NCBI GenBank assembly: GCA_021647765.1
Contig: JAKIUD010000001.1
Coordinates: 1-64,000, forward strand
Reading direction: 5' to 3'
Origin: Desulfuromusa sp.
GTDB lineage: Bacteria > Desulfobacterota > Desulfuromonadia > Desulfuromonadales > Geopsychrobacteraceae
DNA length: 64,000 nucleotides
Shown: positions 8,822 to 17,704 of the stretch, piece after piece
Position numbering within the stretch: position 1 is the first letter of the stretch
How the letters are laid out: the number at the start of each line of letters is the position of its first letter
The notes under the pieces: model-generated
The model's input: only the letters and a program-made list of their open reading frames with translations
Database searches by the model: none
What the model was told of the DNA's origin: nothing
Position numbers and translations under genes: made by a program

Positions 8822-9580
8822 TCAATCAGGTAAATTTTCTATTGGTATGTTGGTGGGTTCTTTCAGGGCAAAACGGGCGACATCAATACTTGTATTGACC
8901 TGCAAATCTGAAAACTTCACATTGACTCGAGTCTGTTCTAAAGGGAGGTCAATCACGACTTGATGGGGAAACATATCTACCCCGGACAGATTTTTAAAAT
9001 CAACCGACAAAAACTTTTCCCCATTTCTAAAATAGCGACAACCTATCATTCTGAGCTGCCGATCAAACAACAGCTCCTGATGGGTATTGTCACCCGCCAA
9101 AGTCAGGGTCAAACCTCCCGATGAAACTGCAACGCTGCTGTTTTGATATGCAATGAGCGGGGGATCATACAGCAACAAAGGCAACAGGTCTTCAACTGCA
9201 AGAGGCACCCGGATAAAACGAAAAATATTTTTATAACTGGCCGGACCACGCAGAAACCGACCAGGGACAGTCGTATTAAGAAATGCCGACAGTGTTTTGC
9301 CGTCGGAGGCAACCTGCAAAATCAGCTGACCAAACCCGGTTAAGACATCTGCCCGTAATCGATTCGGTTTTTGCAATAACAAAAACTGTTGACTGGAAAA
9401 ATACTTCTCCCCGGTCGTCAAAGAGACACTTGCAGTCCCATCCAATGACGAATATCGACCCGATTCAGAAGCAAGTTTGACCAATAATTGTTCTGCCGTT
9501 GGAATCTCAGTCCAGACTGGCTCAGACGGGTGAATACAGCCGCTCAGCAGAACCAATAGAAAAAAAATCAACCCGCGCAT
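8822..9580 (-). CDS. Outer-membrane lipoprotein, LolB/DUF4292-like
   Basis: A 252-residue lipoprotein with a signal peptide and lipobox LLSGC (Cys15). The body has the low-complexity beta pattern of LolB/LolA-type half-barrels (SLDGTASVSLTTG, FLLLQKPNRLRADVLTGFG), which accept lipoproteins or bind lipid. Membership of this superfamily is inferred from pattern, not alignment. The TTG at 9583 can extend the frame by one codon, but ATG ending at 9580 is the better start. That ATG shares one base with the stop of the TPR gene (TGATG), so translation is coupled to it. A role in envelope assembly would suit the TPR lipoprotein beside it. Confidence 0.7.
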   Translation of the reverse strand: MRGLIFFLLVLLSGCIHPSEPVWTEIPTAEQLLVKLASESGRYSSLDGTASVSLTTGEKYFSSQQFLLLQKPNRLRADVLTGFGQLILQVASDGKTLSAFLNTTVPGRFLRGPASYKNIFRFIRVPLAVEDLLPLLLYDPPLIAYQNSSVAVSSGGLTLTLAGDNTHQELLFDRQLRMIGCRYFRNGEKFLSVDFKNLSGVDMFPHQVVIDLPLEQTRVNVKFSDLQVNTSIDVARFALKEPTNIPIENLPD

Positions 9581-11319
9581 CAATACCCTTCCAATATGAG
9601 TTCTTTGAGTTTTTCATCAACCTGTTTTGCCTCTGGATTTAATTCCAGAGCCCGTCGATACACAGCCGCAGCTTTTTCCCAAAGCTTCATCGCCCGATAT
9701 AGATCGCCAAGATGTTCCTGTATGACCGCATCGTCAGGATACAGTTCAGCCGCCTTTTCAAGCTGCTCACGACTTTCTGGATAACGCCCCATCTTAAAAT
9801 AGATCCAACCCAGGGTGTCAACGATATAGCCACTTGGTTTTCTGGCCAGCGCTGTTTGTGCCCGTTTCAACGCTGTTTCAAGGTTAGTTCCCTTTTCAGC
9901 CTGATCATAAGCAAGAAAATTCAAAGCATCGGCATGTTCAGCATCCAACAACAGTATTTTTTCCATCGTTGCCGCTGCCGTCTGCCGCATATCCAGTTTT
10001 TCGTACAGCACCCCAAGTTGGTAAAGCAGCTGAGTGGCTTCAGGGTTCTTTTCGACTCCATCCAGTGCAATTTTTAGCGCCATCTGGTGATCTTCACGCT
10101 CCCCCAAAAAAGCCACCAGATAGTAATACAGTTCAGGATGCTGACTTCCCTGCCGGATTGCCTGTTGCAACACGGCTATTGCTTGATCGATCTGATCAGA
10201 CTGTTTGTACAGATAGCCCAATTGCAATACAGCTTCGGTATATACTGAAGATTTTTTGCCAATTGGCTCTAAAACACGAATCGCCTCTGCCAGCTTCCCT
10301 TGACTCGATAAAGCCATGGCGAGGTAATAGCGATGCCGCCCCTGTTGAGCGTCCTTTTCTAACAGCAAACGGAAAGTCCTTTCAGCTACAGCCCAATCTT
10401 CCAGCTCCAGTTGAATGAGTCCAATCTGGTTAATGACTTGCCAATTATCGGGAAACTGCTGCCGCACCGCTTGTAATTGCGTAAGAGCCTTGTCGAGTTT
10501 TTGTTGGGCAAGAAAAAGCTGTGCCAGCTGCTGTCTGACCGCCGCCGCTCTGGGATTGAGCCTGATAAATGACTGATACAGTTCAAGTGCGGCTGGTTGA
10601 TCCTGTCGTTCCAGCAGCTTGCCATATTCCAGAACCGCCTGAACCTGCTCCGGTTGCCGTTCCAGCAACTGCCGATAGGTAACCGATGCTTGCGCTGTTT
10701 GCTGGTTTTTCAGATAAAAGCGAGCCAGGGTAAGGCGTGAAAAATCTGCGTCTGGATGTTGTTCTAAAAGAGCTTCCAATTCGGCTATCGCCTCATCTTT
10801 ACGTTCGATCCGGAAGAGAGCCATAGCCAAGCGGAGCTGCAACTCAACATCCTCAGGAGCCAGCTCTAAAGCATGGCGAAAATGGTCAATTGCGGGAGCA
10901 TACTTTTGTTGAAAGCTCAGGACATCACCCAACAACTTATGCCCGGCAACACTCTCCGGGGCTCGGTCGAGGAGAAGCTCCAAAGCAGTCACCGCTTGAT
11001 CTGGCTGGTGCCGATACAAATAAGCCTTGGCCAGAATCAGCTGTAGGTAGTCGGATCCGGGATCAAAACTGATCGCCTGTTTAAGAACAGCAATTGCCTT
11101 TTCCCAGCTGTTATCGGCACCAAGCATTCGAAATCGGCTGAAAGCGAAAAGAGCCTTTGCTCCTGGATCAGTCAATTCCGAGCGGTAAGCCACAGAATCC
11201 CCATCAGCTCGAACCGACAACTGTGGTGGGGTAACAGCAACGCAACCAGCAAAGAATGACGGTACAAATAACCAGCTGAAAACTAAATATTTTTTACTCA
11301 AAAGGGACTTAAACTTCAA
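9580..11319 (-). CDS. TPR-repeat lipoprotein
   Basis: A 579-residue protein made almost wholly of tetratricopeptide repeats after a lipoprotein signal (FFAGC, Cys26). About thirteen TPRs can be followed from residue 55 to the end; typical units are PESVAGHKLLGDVLSFQQKY and PDDAVIQEHLGDLYRAMKLW. It should act as a periplasmic scaffold. The initiation codon appears to be TTG (11317-11319) with AAGGA about eight bases upstream; starting later would remove part of the signal peptide. It is the first gene of the run into the LolB-like gene and dppA. Dispersed element copy 3 lies just upstream. Partner proteins are unknown. Confidence 0.85.
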   Translation of the reverse strand: MKFKSLLSKKYLVFSWLFVPSFFAGCVAVTPPQLSVRADGDSVAYRSELTDPGAKALFAFSRFRMLGADNSWEKAIAVLKQAISFDPGSDYLQLILAKAYLYRHQPDQAVTALELLLDRAPESVAGHKLLGDVLSFQQKYAPAIDHFRHALELAPEDVELQLRLAMALFRIERKDEAIAELEALLEQHPDADFSRLTLARFYLKNQQTAQASVTYRQLLERQPEQVQAVLEYGKLLERQDQPAALELYQSFIRLNPRAAAVRQQLAQLFLAQQKLDKALTQLQAVRQQFPDNWQVINQIGLIQLELEDWAVAERTFRLLLEKDAQQGRHRYYLAMALSSQGKLAEAIRVLEPIGKKSSVYTEAVLQLGYLYKQSDQIDQAIAVLQQAIRQGSQHPELYYYLVAFLGEREDHQMALKIALDGVEKNPEATQLLYQLGVLYEKLDMRQTAAATMEKILLLDAEHADALNFLAYDQAEKGTNLETALKRAQTALARKPSGYIVDTLGWIYFKMGRYPESREQLEKAAELYPDDAVIQEHLGDLYRAMKLWEKAAAVYRRALELNPEAKQVDEKLKELILEGY

Positions 11320-11341
11320 AAAAATATTCCTTCAGACATAT

Positions 11342-11503
11342 CGAATGGCGCTAGTTTAAAGAAGAAGTGGCAGCAAAACCGGGATGTCCCCGCATGGGAG
11401 CGATCCCAGGCTTTTGTGGTGCGAACCACCGCAGTTCTTCGTGTCTCGTAAACTTCGGAACGATCCCAAGTTCACTGTAATACTGCTAAAACTGGCGTCA
11501 TCC
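11342..11503. repeat. Palindromic dispersed element, copy 3 of 5 (inverted, decayed)
   Basis: Starts CGAATGGCGCTAGTTTAA and ends near GGCGTCAT, inverted with respect to copies 1, 2 and 4. The arms are worn: GGGATGTCCCCGCATGGG has lost the perfect GGGACTGTCCCC core, and the partner arm reads GGAACGATCCCAAG. The central hairpin GCGAACCACCGCAG is recognisable. It is the oldest-looking copy. The rest of the 434-base gap 11320-11753 holds the promoter below and no gene. Confidence 0.8.
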
Positions 11504-11690
11504 TCAGGTACATCTGTAACTTAAAAAGTTTTACTCATTGATAAGTAGCATACTCATTTCATGAGCGTCAAACCCTTTAAAAATCGTCTGACTGACTTTA
11601 TAGAAGCAAAATATCTGGCAATTTTCTACTATGTGAAATTTATAATTATTGTTGTAATTCTATTCTTTCCAGATTATTCTGTAATATACA

Positions 11691-11718
11691 TTGACTCTGA
11701 ATGATTTCAGAATAAATA
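11691..11718 (+). promoter_or_regulatory. Sigma-70-like promoter of the symporter-phosphatase operon
   Basis: TTGACT (11691-11696), a 16-base spacer and TAAATA (11713-11718) in a strongly AT-rich stretch. A start near 11725 would give a leader of about 30 bases, with AGAAGGG before the ATG at 11754. The spacer contains CTGAATGATTTCAG, a perfect 5-base inverted repeat that could be an operator. Confidence 0.5.
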
Positions 11719-11753
11719 TTTTAGCACTTAATTAGATCCAGAAGGGTGTACTT

Positions 11754-12005
11754 ATGAAAGAAGTACAAGTAAGTTCGATTAGAGAGGCTTGGATTCTCTG
11801 TCTGATTCTGGGCTTAATTATGATCAATTTCCCCTTTGTCCATATTTTCAACTCTGAACAGTTGTTTTTAGGTGTTCCAGAACTCGTATTATATTTTTTT
11901 ATTGGCTGGCCTTTTTCAATATTTGTTATCTGGTTTTTTGTCCACTGCATAGATGAAGACCCCCAAAATACTGCTGGAATTGTAGAGGATAAGAGCGAGC
12001 CATGA
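11754..12005 (+). CDS. Small two-helix membrane protein, coupled to the symporter fusion
   Basis: An 83-residue protein with two hydrophobic segments (about 11-30, ILCLILGLIMINFPFVHIF, and 42-65, LVLYFFIGWPFSIFVIWFFV) and an acidic C-terminal tail. AGAAGGG before the ATG supports translation, and its stop overlaps the start of the next gene by four bases (ATGA), so the two are coupled. Small partner subunits with this shape precede several secondary transporters, for example YhdT-type proteins before PanF. I infer it is an accessory subunit of the SSF domain that follows. I do not recognise its family with certainty. Confidence 0.7.
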   Translation: MKEVQVSSIREAWILCLILGLIMINFPFVHIFNSEQLFLGVPELVLYFFIGWPFSIFVIWFFVHCIDEDPQNTAGIVEDKSEP

Positions 12006-15000
12006 TTTCGGCAAGGACCATCTTTTTCATGTCGGTCATCTCTACAAAAACCGTTTTATTTGTCTCATTTGGTTACTTTGCACTATTGTTTCTGGTTGCC
12101 AGCTATGCTGAAAATCGCCGCAAAACCGGAATCAGCCTGCTAAAAAATTCGCATATATACTCATTATCACTTGCCGTCTATTGCACCAGCTGGACCTTTT
12201 ACGGCAGCGTTGGCAAAGCCGCAACCAGTGGTCTGGAATTTTTACCAATTTACCTGGGACCAACCCTGATTGCCTTTGCCTGGTGGTTTTTGCTGCGCAA
12301 GATGTTACTCATCAGCAAACAACAGAATATTACCAGTATTGCTGACTTTCTTTCCAGTCGCTATGATCGTTCCACCGCATTAGGTGCAATTGTCACTCTC
12401 ATCGCAGTTCTCGGTATCACCCCCTATATCGCCCTGCAGCTAAAAGCCATTGCCCAGACGTTAACTATCCTGACGATGCCAGCAATGGCTTTCGGTTCCG
12501 GGTTATTATCATCCAGCCTACCAGAAGGTGTTGACATAGCGTTCTTCGTAGCCCTTTTACTCGCGCTGTTTGGCATATTGTTTGGTGCCAGATCTCTTGA
12601 TTCATCAGAAAAGCATGAAGGACTGGTTGTCGCAGTAGCCTTCGAATCTATAGTAAAATTAATCGCTTTTCTAGCCGTCGGTATTTTTGTCACATACGGT
12701 TTGTTCGATGGTTTCCTTGATATATTCCAACGCTTTTTTGAACAATTTCCCGAACGTCGTGACCTTCTCCTTTTGGGGACCCAGCAAACCCCCTATACCA
12801 AGTGGTTTACACTGATTGTCCTGTCGATGGCAGCAGTGATGTTTTTACCTCGGCAATTTCACATCATGATTACCGAGAATGTTGATGAACAGCATATCAA
12901 ATCTGCAATGTGGAAATTTCCAGCATATCTCTTTCTGATAAACCTGTTTGTTCTACCCATCGCTCTTGGTGGCTTGATCATCAATGGAGGAGATACCACT
13001 CAGGCTGATTACTTTGTTCTGACTCTACCACTCTCTGCAGGACACCCCTGGTTAGCACTATTGGTTTTTATCGGGGGCGTATCGGCTTCTGCTGGAATGG
13101 TCATGGTTTCTTCAGTGACAACGGCAACAATGGTTCTTAACCACCTGGTTATGCCAGTCCTCCTGAAAATGAATATCCACACCCAAAATCTTTCCCGCGT
13201 TCTGATCAATATCAAGCGGCTCGGCATTTTCGGGGTTATCTTCATCGGTTATTTTTATTTTAAAGCCATCGGCAATTCTTACGCCCTGGTCAATATGGGA
13301 TTAATCTCCTTTGCGGCAGTCACCCAATTTGCACCTGCGGTTCTCGGCGGACTTTTCTGGAAAAGAACCAACCGCAAAGCAGCAATTACAGGAATCAGTC
13401 TTGGTTTTATCCTCTGGTTTTATACCCTGCTCATTCCATCATTTGTCCGCTCTGGCTGGCTCCACTCAGATATTCTGCAAAACGGACTCTATGGCATAAA
13501 CCTGCTCAAACCTCTGGAACTTTTCGGACTGCAGGGTTTTGATATTTATACACATTCTCTGTTTTGGAGCATGCTTTTCAACCTGTCGGCCTACCTCATA
13601 TTATCTTTCTTTGCCAAGCAAACGGAATCAGAAAGAATTCAGGCAGAAACTTTTGTCGATATCTATCAGGAACAAACCCCAAAACCCGGCCAATTAAAAC
13701 GGATCAGTAAAGCACCAACCGTCATTGAATTCGTTGAGTTGATGTCTAAATTTATTGGCGAAAAACCAGCGCAAGCCGCCATTACTGATTTTTTAGGTCA
13801 GCAGGAAATTAACACTAAAGGGGGACTTTCAGACCACGAGATTCCAAATTTGAAAAGCTTCACAGAACGAACCCTGGCTGGTCATGTTGGTGCTGCTCCG
13901 GCTCGCATTATTCTGGATAATTACCTGTCAGCTCGCGGCAGTGAAATGGAGGACGTTTTTGATATTTTTGGCACAGTTACTATTGATCATGCTGCCAGCA
14001 GAGAACAACTGAGTGTCCTGTATGATGCCGCACAAATTGTTTCCAGCGGAGGTGACTTCCAGAAAACACTCGATAAAATTCTTGAACTACTTGCTGATCA
14101 ATTTAAATTTGATCTCTGTGTCATCCGCTTTCTTGAACCAGAGTCAATGACCCTGATAGTTAAAAGCCTGGTCGGCTCATCATCGGAACATTTTGGTCAA
14201 TTTGAACGCAATCTCAATATGGAAACTTACATTGGGCAGGCATTTCTGTCTAATACCACCATAGTCGTCAATGATACTGCAAATGTCGACCGGCCGATTT
14301 CAGCAGAGCATATCAAACGCGATGGTATCACTTGTTTAGCCCACACACCGATTGTTTTTGAGGGGGAACCGATTGGAATTCTGTCAGCTTTCTCCAAAAC
14401 GACAAAAGGGATTTTCACCAAAGAATTTATTGCCCTGTTTGAAAACCTGGCGGGACAAATCAGTATCGCCTGGCGCAACGACCAGCAACTGCAAAAACTG
14501 CTGCAGGTTCGTGAACAAGAACGGGAAATGCAGATCGCCAAGGATATACAAAAAAGGCTGCTCCCGAGAAATCTTCCCGACCTTGAGAACATTGCCATTG
14601 CCGGACTTTGTGTCCCTGCCCATCAGGTTGGAGGCGATTATTACGATTTTATTGAACGCAACAGTCTGTCTTACGATCTGATCATTGCAGATGTGTCAGG
14701 ACACAATATTGGATCAGCATTGATCATGGCTGAGACACGTACTTTTATCCATGCTCGCATACAAAACGTCAAACATCCGGCTGAGATGTTGCGGGAGCTC
14801 AACAGTTTTTTCCTTACAGATCTTGATCGTTCTGATCTGTTTGTCACAATGTTTTATCTGCAATACAACCCGATTACTCATCGACTCATCTATGGAAATG
14901 CTGGGCACAACACCCCTCTTTTGTGGAAAAAGAGGGAACAAAAAATCATAACTCTAGATGCTGAAGGATTAATTTTTGGGATTAAGGATGGTATTTCCTT

Positions 15001-15247
15001 TGAACAGAAAGCCATCGATCTGGAACCGGGAGATATTCTGCTTCTCTATACCGATGGTATTATTGAAGCGGAAAACAAGGAAAAAGTTTTTTTCGGCATT
15101 GAAAGGCTTGGCAAGGTTCTTCAGGAATGTGATAATTTGAACCCACAAGAGTTGATTGACCAGATTATGATTCAATGTCGAATTTTTACCGGCATGCGCC
15201 ATTTCATAGATGATGTCACTTTGGTTGTAATGAAAGTATTAAAATGA
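12002..15247 (+). CDS. Sodium:solute symporter-STAC-GAF-PP2C (SpoIIE/RsbU-type) phosphatase fusion
   Basis: A 1081-residue membrane sensor. Residues 1 to about 540 are an SLC5/SSF transporter with about 13 helices and the early SSF pattern CTSWTFYGSVGKAA. Residues about 567-645 resemble the STAC linker known from CbrA-type kinases (VIEFVELMSKFIGEKPAQAA, then FTERTLAGHVGAAPARIIL). About 665-820 is a GAF domain. The C-terminal part starts with a helix (IAKDIQKRLLPRNLPD) and a PP2C phosphatase with metal-binding Asp in VGGDYYDF (about 876), ADVSGHNIGSAL (about 896) and FIDDVTLVV near the end. It is followed by its probable substrate, a STAS protein, and an anti-sigma kinase, so solute binding or transport likely controls partner switching. 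The solute is unknown. Confidence 0.92.
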   Translation: MISARTIFFMSVISTKTVLFVSFGYFALLFLVASYAENRRKTGISLLKNSHIYSLSLAVYCTSWTFYGSVGKAATSGLEFLPIYLGPTLIAFAWWFLLRKMLLISKQQNITSIADFLSSRYDRSTALGAIVTLIAVLGITPYIALQLKAIAQTLTILTMPAMAFGSGLLSSSLPEGVDIAFFVALLLALFGILFGARSLDSSEKHEGLVVAVAFESIVKLIAFLAVGIFVTYGLFDGFLDIFQRFFEQFPERRDLLLLGTQQTPYTKWFTLIVLSMAAVMFLPRQFHIMITENVDEQHIKSAMWKFPAYLFLINLFVLPIALGGLIINGGDTTQADYFVLTLPLSAGHPWLALLVFIGGVSASAGMVMVSSVTTATMVLNHLVMPVLLKMNIHTQNLSRVLINIKRLGIFGVIFIGYFYFKAIGNSYALVNMGLISFAAVTQFAPAVLGGLFWKRTNRKAAITGISLGFILWFYTLLIPSFVRSGWLHSDILQNGLYGINLLKPLELFGLQGFDIYTHSLFWSMLFNLSAYLILSFFAKQTESERIQAETFVDIYQEQTPKPGQLKRISKAPTVIEFVELMSKFIGEKPAQAAITDFLGQQEINTKGGLSDHEIPNLKSFTERTLAGHVGAAPARIILDNYLSARGSEMEDVFDIFGTVTIDHAASREQLSVLYDAAQIVSSGGDFQKTLDKILELLADQFKFDLCVIRFLEPESMTLIVKSLVGSSSEHFGQFERNLNMETYIGQAFLSNTTIVVNDTANVDRPISAEHIKRDGITCLAHTPIVFEGEPIGILSAFSKTTKGIFTKEFIALFENLAGQISIAWRNDQQLQKLLQVREQEREMQIAKDIQKRLLPRNLPDLENIAIAGLCVPAHQVGGDYYDFIERNSLSYDLIIADVSGHNIGSALIMAETRTFIHARIQNVKHPAEMLRELNSFFLTDLDRSDLFVTMFYLQYNPITHRLIYGNAGHNTPLLWKKREQKIITLDAEGLIFGIKDGISFEQKAIDLEPGDILLLYTDGIIEAENKEKVFFGIERLGKVLQECDNLNPQELIDQIMIQCRIFTGMRHFIDDVTLVVMKVLK

Positions 15248-15347
15248 TGGCAGCGACAAATGATTTGGTCTTATCACTGGAAAAACAAGGTACAATTAAA
15301 ACAATTTTGAAAATCGGTTACTACACTTCAAAGAAGGAGACAGGCAC

Positions 15348-15683
15348 ATGCAGGTAAAGATAACAGAACAGGACGATATTGTTAGTATAAGCATCGAAGA
15401 AGAGCGAATGGATGCCCATAACAGTGGCGACCTGAAAGAGCAGATGTTACAGCTGTTTGATGAGGGGAAATGCAACCTGATAATTAACTTGAGCGCAGTT
15501 CGCTTTATTGATTCATCCGGTTTGGGTGCTCTGGTTTCAGGCTTTAAAAATGCCAGTGCCCGTGAAGGAAACCTTAAACTGTGTTGCCTTCAGCCTCAGG
15601 TTCGTTCGATGTTTGAACTGACACGTCTACACCGGGTATTCGAAATTTTCACCACTTTGGATGAAGCTCTGGCCAGCTTTTAA
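15348..15683 (+). CDS. Anti-anti-sigma factor (STAS domain, SpoIIAA/RsbV type)
   Basis: A 111-residue single STAS domain. The phosphorylation site lies in FIDSSGLGAL at residues 53-62; by family comparison Ser57 is the residue phosphorylated by the anti-sigma kinase and dephosphorylated by the PP2C phosphatase. It begins 100 bases after the phosphatase fusion and 35 before the kinase gene, and GAAGGAGA before the ATG is a strong ribosome site. When unphosphorylated it should bind the kinase and release that protein's target. No sigma factor gene is adjacent, so the final output (a sigma factor or another target) is unknown. Confidence 0.93.
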   Translation: MQVKITEQDDIVSISIEEERMDAHNSGDLKEQMLQLFDEGKCNLIINLSAVRFIDSSGLGALVSGFKNASAREGNLKLCCLQPQVRSMFELTRLHRVFEIFTTLDEALASF

Positions 15684-15718
15684 TCAACAAACTATATTCC
15701 GCAGAAAGATCAAAAAGT

Positions 15719-16141
15719 ATGTCAAGACGGGTTACAATTGACATAACGGTTCCAAATCAAACCAAATACCTTGGAGTGATCGGGCGAATCGGCGAGAGTC
15801 TGGCATATTCTCTGAAAGACTATCAGGGAAACCGCCGGGAGCTTGCTTACCATCTCAATCTGGTATTGACAGAGGCTTTGGCGAATGCAATCTGTCATGC
15901 CAACAGCTGTGACCCGGATAAAGATGTCAGAGTATTGATCTCTGCCTCTGACCAGGACCTGACCATCAAGGTTTTTGATCAGGGGCAGGGTTTTGACATT
16001 GAAGCTGTATCCAGACTCAAAGCACGAACACACGATGAAGGAGGACGTGGCATCCAGATTATTTTTAAATTGATGGATCGGGTTCAGTATACCCGGGAAG
16101 GAAACAGAAACATTTTGGAAATGACCAAATATCTTCGTTAA
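15719..16141 (+). CDS. Anti-sigma-type serine kinase (RsbW/SpoIIAB-like GHKL ATPase)
   Basis: A 140-residue HATPase_c domain. The N box is VLTEALANAICHAN (Glu52, Asn56), the G1 box is FDQGQGFD (about 93-100), and the G2 box is EGGRGIQIIFKLMD. The short length and the lack of a histidine-phosphotransfer domain mark it as an RsbW-type serine kinase that phosphorylates its STAS partner. It is the last gene of the plus-strand signalling operon. The 172 bases between it and the convergent HAD gene show no convincing terminator. Which protein it holds inactive cannot be told from this window. Confidence 0.92.
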   Translation: MSRRVTIDITVPNQTKYLGVIGRIGESLAYSLKDYQGNRRELAYHLNLVLTEALANAICHANSCDPDKDVRVLISASDQDLTIKVFDQGQGFDIEAVSRLKARTHDEGGRGIQIIFKLMDRVQYTREGNRNILEMTKYLR

Positions 16142-16313
16142 TCGATCCTACATTCAGCTCACTCCATACTCTTTCAACTTTCTCTTCGGCGGATACTGCC
16201 AGATTCAAACTGGCTTGCCTGCTGAAGTTCTGGCTTTTGGTATTAACCTAATTTGCCGTTATTACATTCGGTTTTCTACTTTTCAATAAAATTACCGGCA
16301 AGGAAATCAGCAG

Positions 16314-16928
16314 TTAAAGGTAAGCAAGTAATTCCAGATGATTCGACACCGAAATCATCCCTGAGACCTCGCCACCATAACCGACAAATTGCATATGCGC
16401 CTCACCTGCTGCAAGCTTGTCCAGTTCCGAGTCCCCAATAAAAAGACATTTTTCAGGTTTAATAATGAGCATCTCTGCGACTAAGAACAACATATCCGGA
16501 GCAGGCTTAGGACGTTCAACATCATGACTTGTAACAACAGCTGAAAAGTAATCGTGGAGGTTAAAATGATCAAGAATAGCAAGGATGCTCTTACCGCGAT
16601 TCGTTGCAATTGCCAAAGGATATCGATCAGTGAGCTGCTGCAGAAGTTCTGTCAAGTCTGATTCTGGCTCCATCTGGGGAATAAATTCACGATAATCCAA
16701 AGTTGCTGAAAAATCGAGCGCAGGGGCGAAGTCTTCATGGCGCAGGAGATTGGCTAAAACAACCTTGGTACTGGCGGTATGGCACATCTGCGCCAGCTCT
16801 TGTTGCTCAGCAGAGACGGGGGGGTAAGAAAACTCTCCCAAAATTCGATTATAGTAGGCCAGATTCGCCTGACGGCTTTCAAACATCACCCCGTCACAGT
16901 CAAAAATAATGGCTTCTATCTGATTCAT
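16314..16928 (-). CDS. HAD-superfamily hydrolase, phosphoglycolate-phosphatase-like
   Basis: A 204-residue HAD phosphatase of subfamily IA. Motif I is FDCDGV (Asp10 nucleophile, Asp12), motif II AIATNRGKS, motif III the Lys of ERPKPAPDML, and motif IV FIGDSELD. The helical cap lies at about 18-85. The substrate may be phosphoglycolate or another small phosphate ester. Its ATG overlaps the lgt stop by four bases, so it is translated with lgt and the pseudouridine synthase upstream. Confidence 0.88.
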   Translation of the reverse strand: MNQIEAIIFDCDGVMFESRQANLAYYNRILGEFSYPPVSAEQQELAQMCHTASTKVVLANLLRHEDFAPALDFSATLDYREFIPQMEPESDLTELLQQLTDRYPLAIATNRGKSILAILDHFNLHDYFSAVVTSHDVERPKPAPDMLFLVAEMLIIKPEKCLFIGDSELDKLAAGEAHMQFVGYGGEVSGMISVSNHLELLAYL

Positions 16929-17704
16929 GGTTCAGTCTTCTTTAGCACATAAAATAATCCACCTAGTCCAAATAGAATCATCGGCAGAGATAACAACTGT
17001 CCCATGGTAGCGCCTCCCCAGAGAAAACCAAGCTGGCTATCCGGCTGTCGGACAAATTCAATCAAAAAACGGAAGATGCCATATAAAAAAACAAAACTAA
17101 AAGCAGGAATCCCCCGACGCACCCCGAAACGATGCAGTAGATATATAATAAAAAAAAGTACCACCCCTTCAAGACCAGCTTCATAGAGTTGGCTAGGATG
17201 GCGTGGCATTGGGCCACCGCCAGGGAAGAAAATCCCCCAGGAATGATCTGTCACCCTGCCCCAGAGTTCGGCATTAATAAAATTGCCAATTCTTCCAAAC
17301 CAAAGACCAATTGGTACCGCGGAAACGGCCAAATCAGCAACCAGCAAAAGGGGTAAATCCCGTCGACGGCAAAAAAGAACCAAAACCAGTAAAACTCCAA
17401 GCAGTCCACCATGAAAACTCATCCCCCCCTCCCAGACGTAAAAGATTTCCCGAGGGTGGCTTAAATAATAGCTTGCATTATAAAATAGCGTATAACCAAT
17501 ACGCCCGCCAATAACTACGCCCAGAACCGCATAGAAGAGTAAATCAGAAATAATCTCTTTATTGATTGGCATTGCCCGGAGTTTAGCCACATGGCACATC
17601 ATGAAGTAGCCACCGACAAAGCCAAGGAGATACATCAACCCATACCAGCGAACCGCCAGGGAACCGATGCTAAAGATAACTGGATCAATGTGTGGAAACA
17701 TCAT
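16925..17704 (-). CDS. lgt: Prolipoprotein diacylglyceryl transferase
   Basis: Inner-membrane enzyme that transfers diacylglyceryl from phosphatidylglycerol to the lipobox cysteine, the first step of lipoprotein maturation. The 259 residues hold about seven helices. The Lgt signature is clear in GRIGNFINAELWGR (about 138-151), along with YGLMYLLGF near the N terminus and HPSQLYEAGLEG. Two adjacent ATG codons occur; the first ends at 17704 and overlaps the stop of the pseudouridine synthase gene. The many lipoproteins in this window depend on this enzyme. Confidence 0.97.
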   Translation of the reverse strand: MMFPHIDPVIFSIGSLAVRWYGLMYLLGFVGGYFMMCHVAKLRAMPINKEIISDLLFYAVLGVVIGGRIGYTLFYNASYYLSHPREIFYVWEGGMSFHGGLLGVLLVLVLFCRRRDLPLLLVADLAVSAVPIGLWFGRIGNFINAELWGRVTDHSWGIFFPGGGPMPRHPSQLYEAGLEGVVLFFIIYLLHRFGVRRGIPAFSFVFLYGIFRFLIEFVRQPDSQLGFLWGGATMGQLLSLPMILFGLGGLFYVLKKTEP

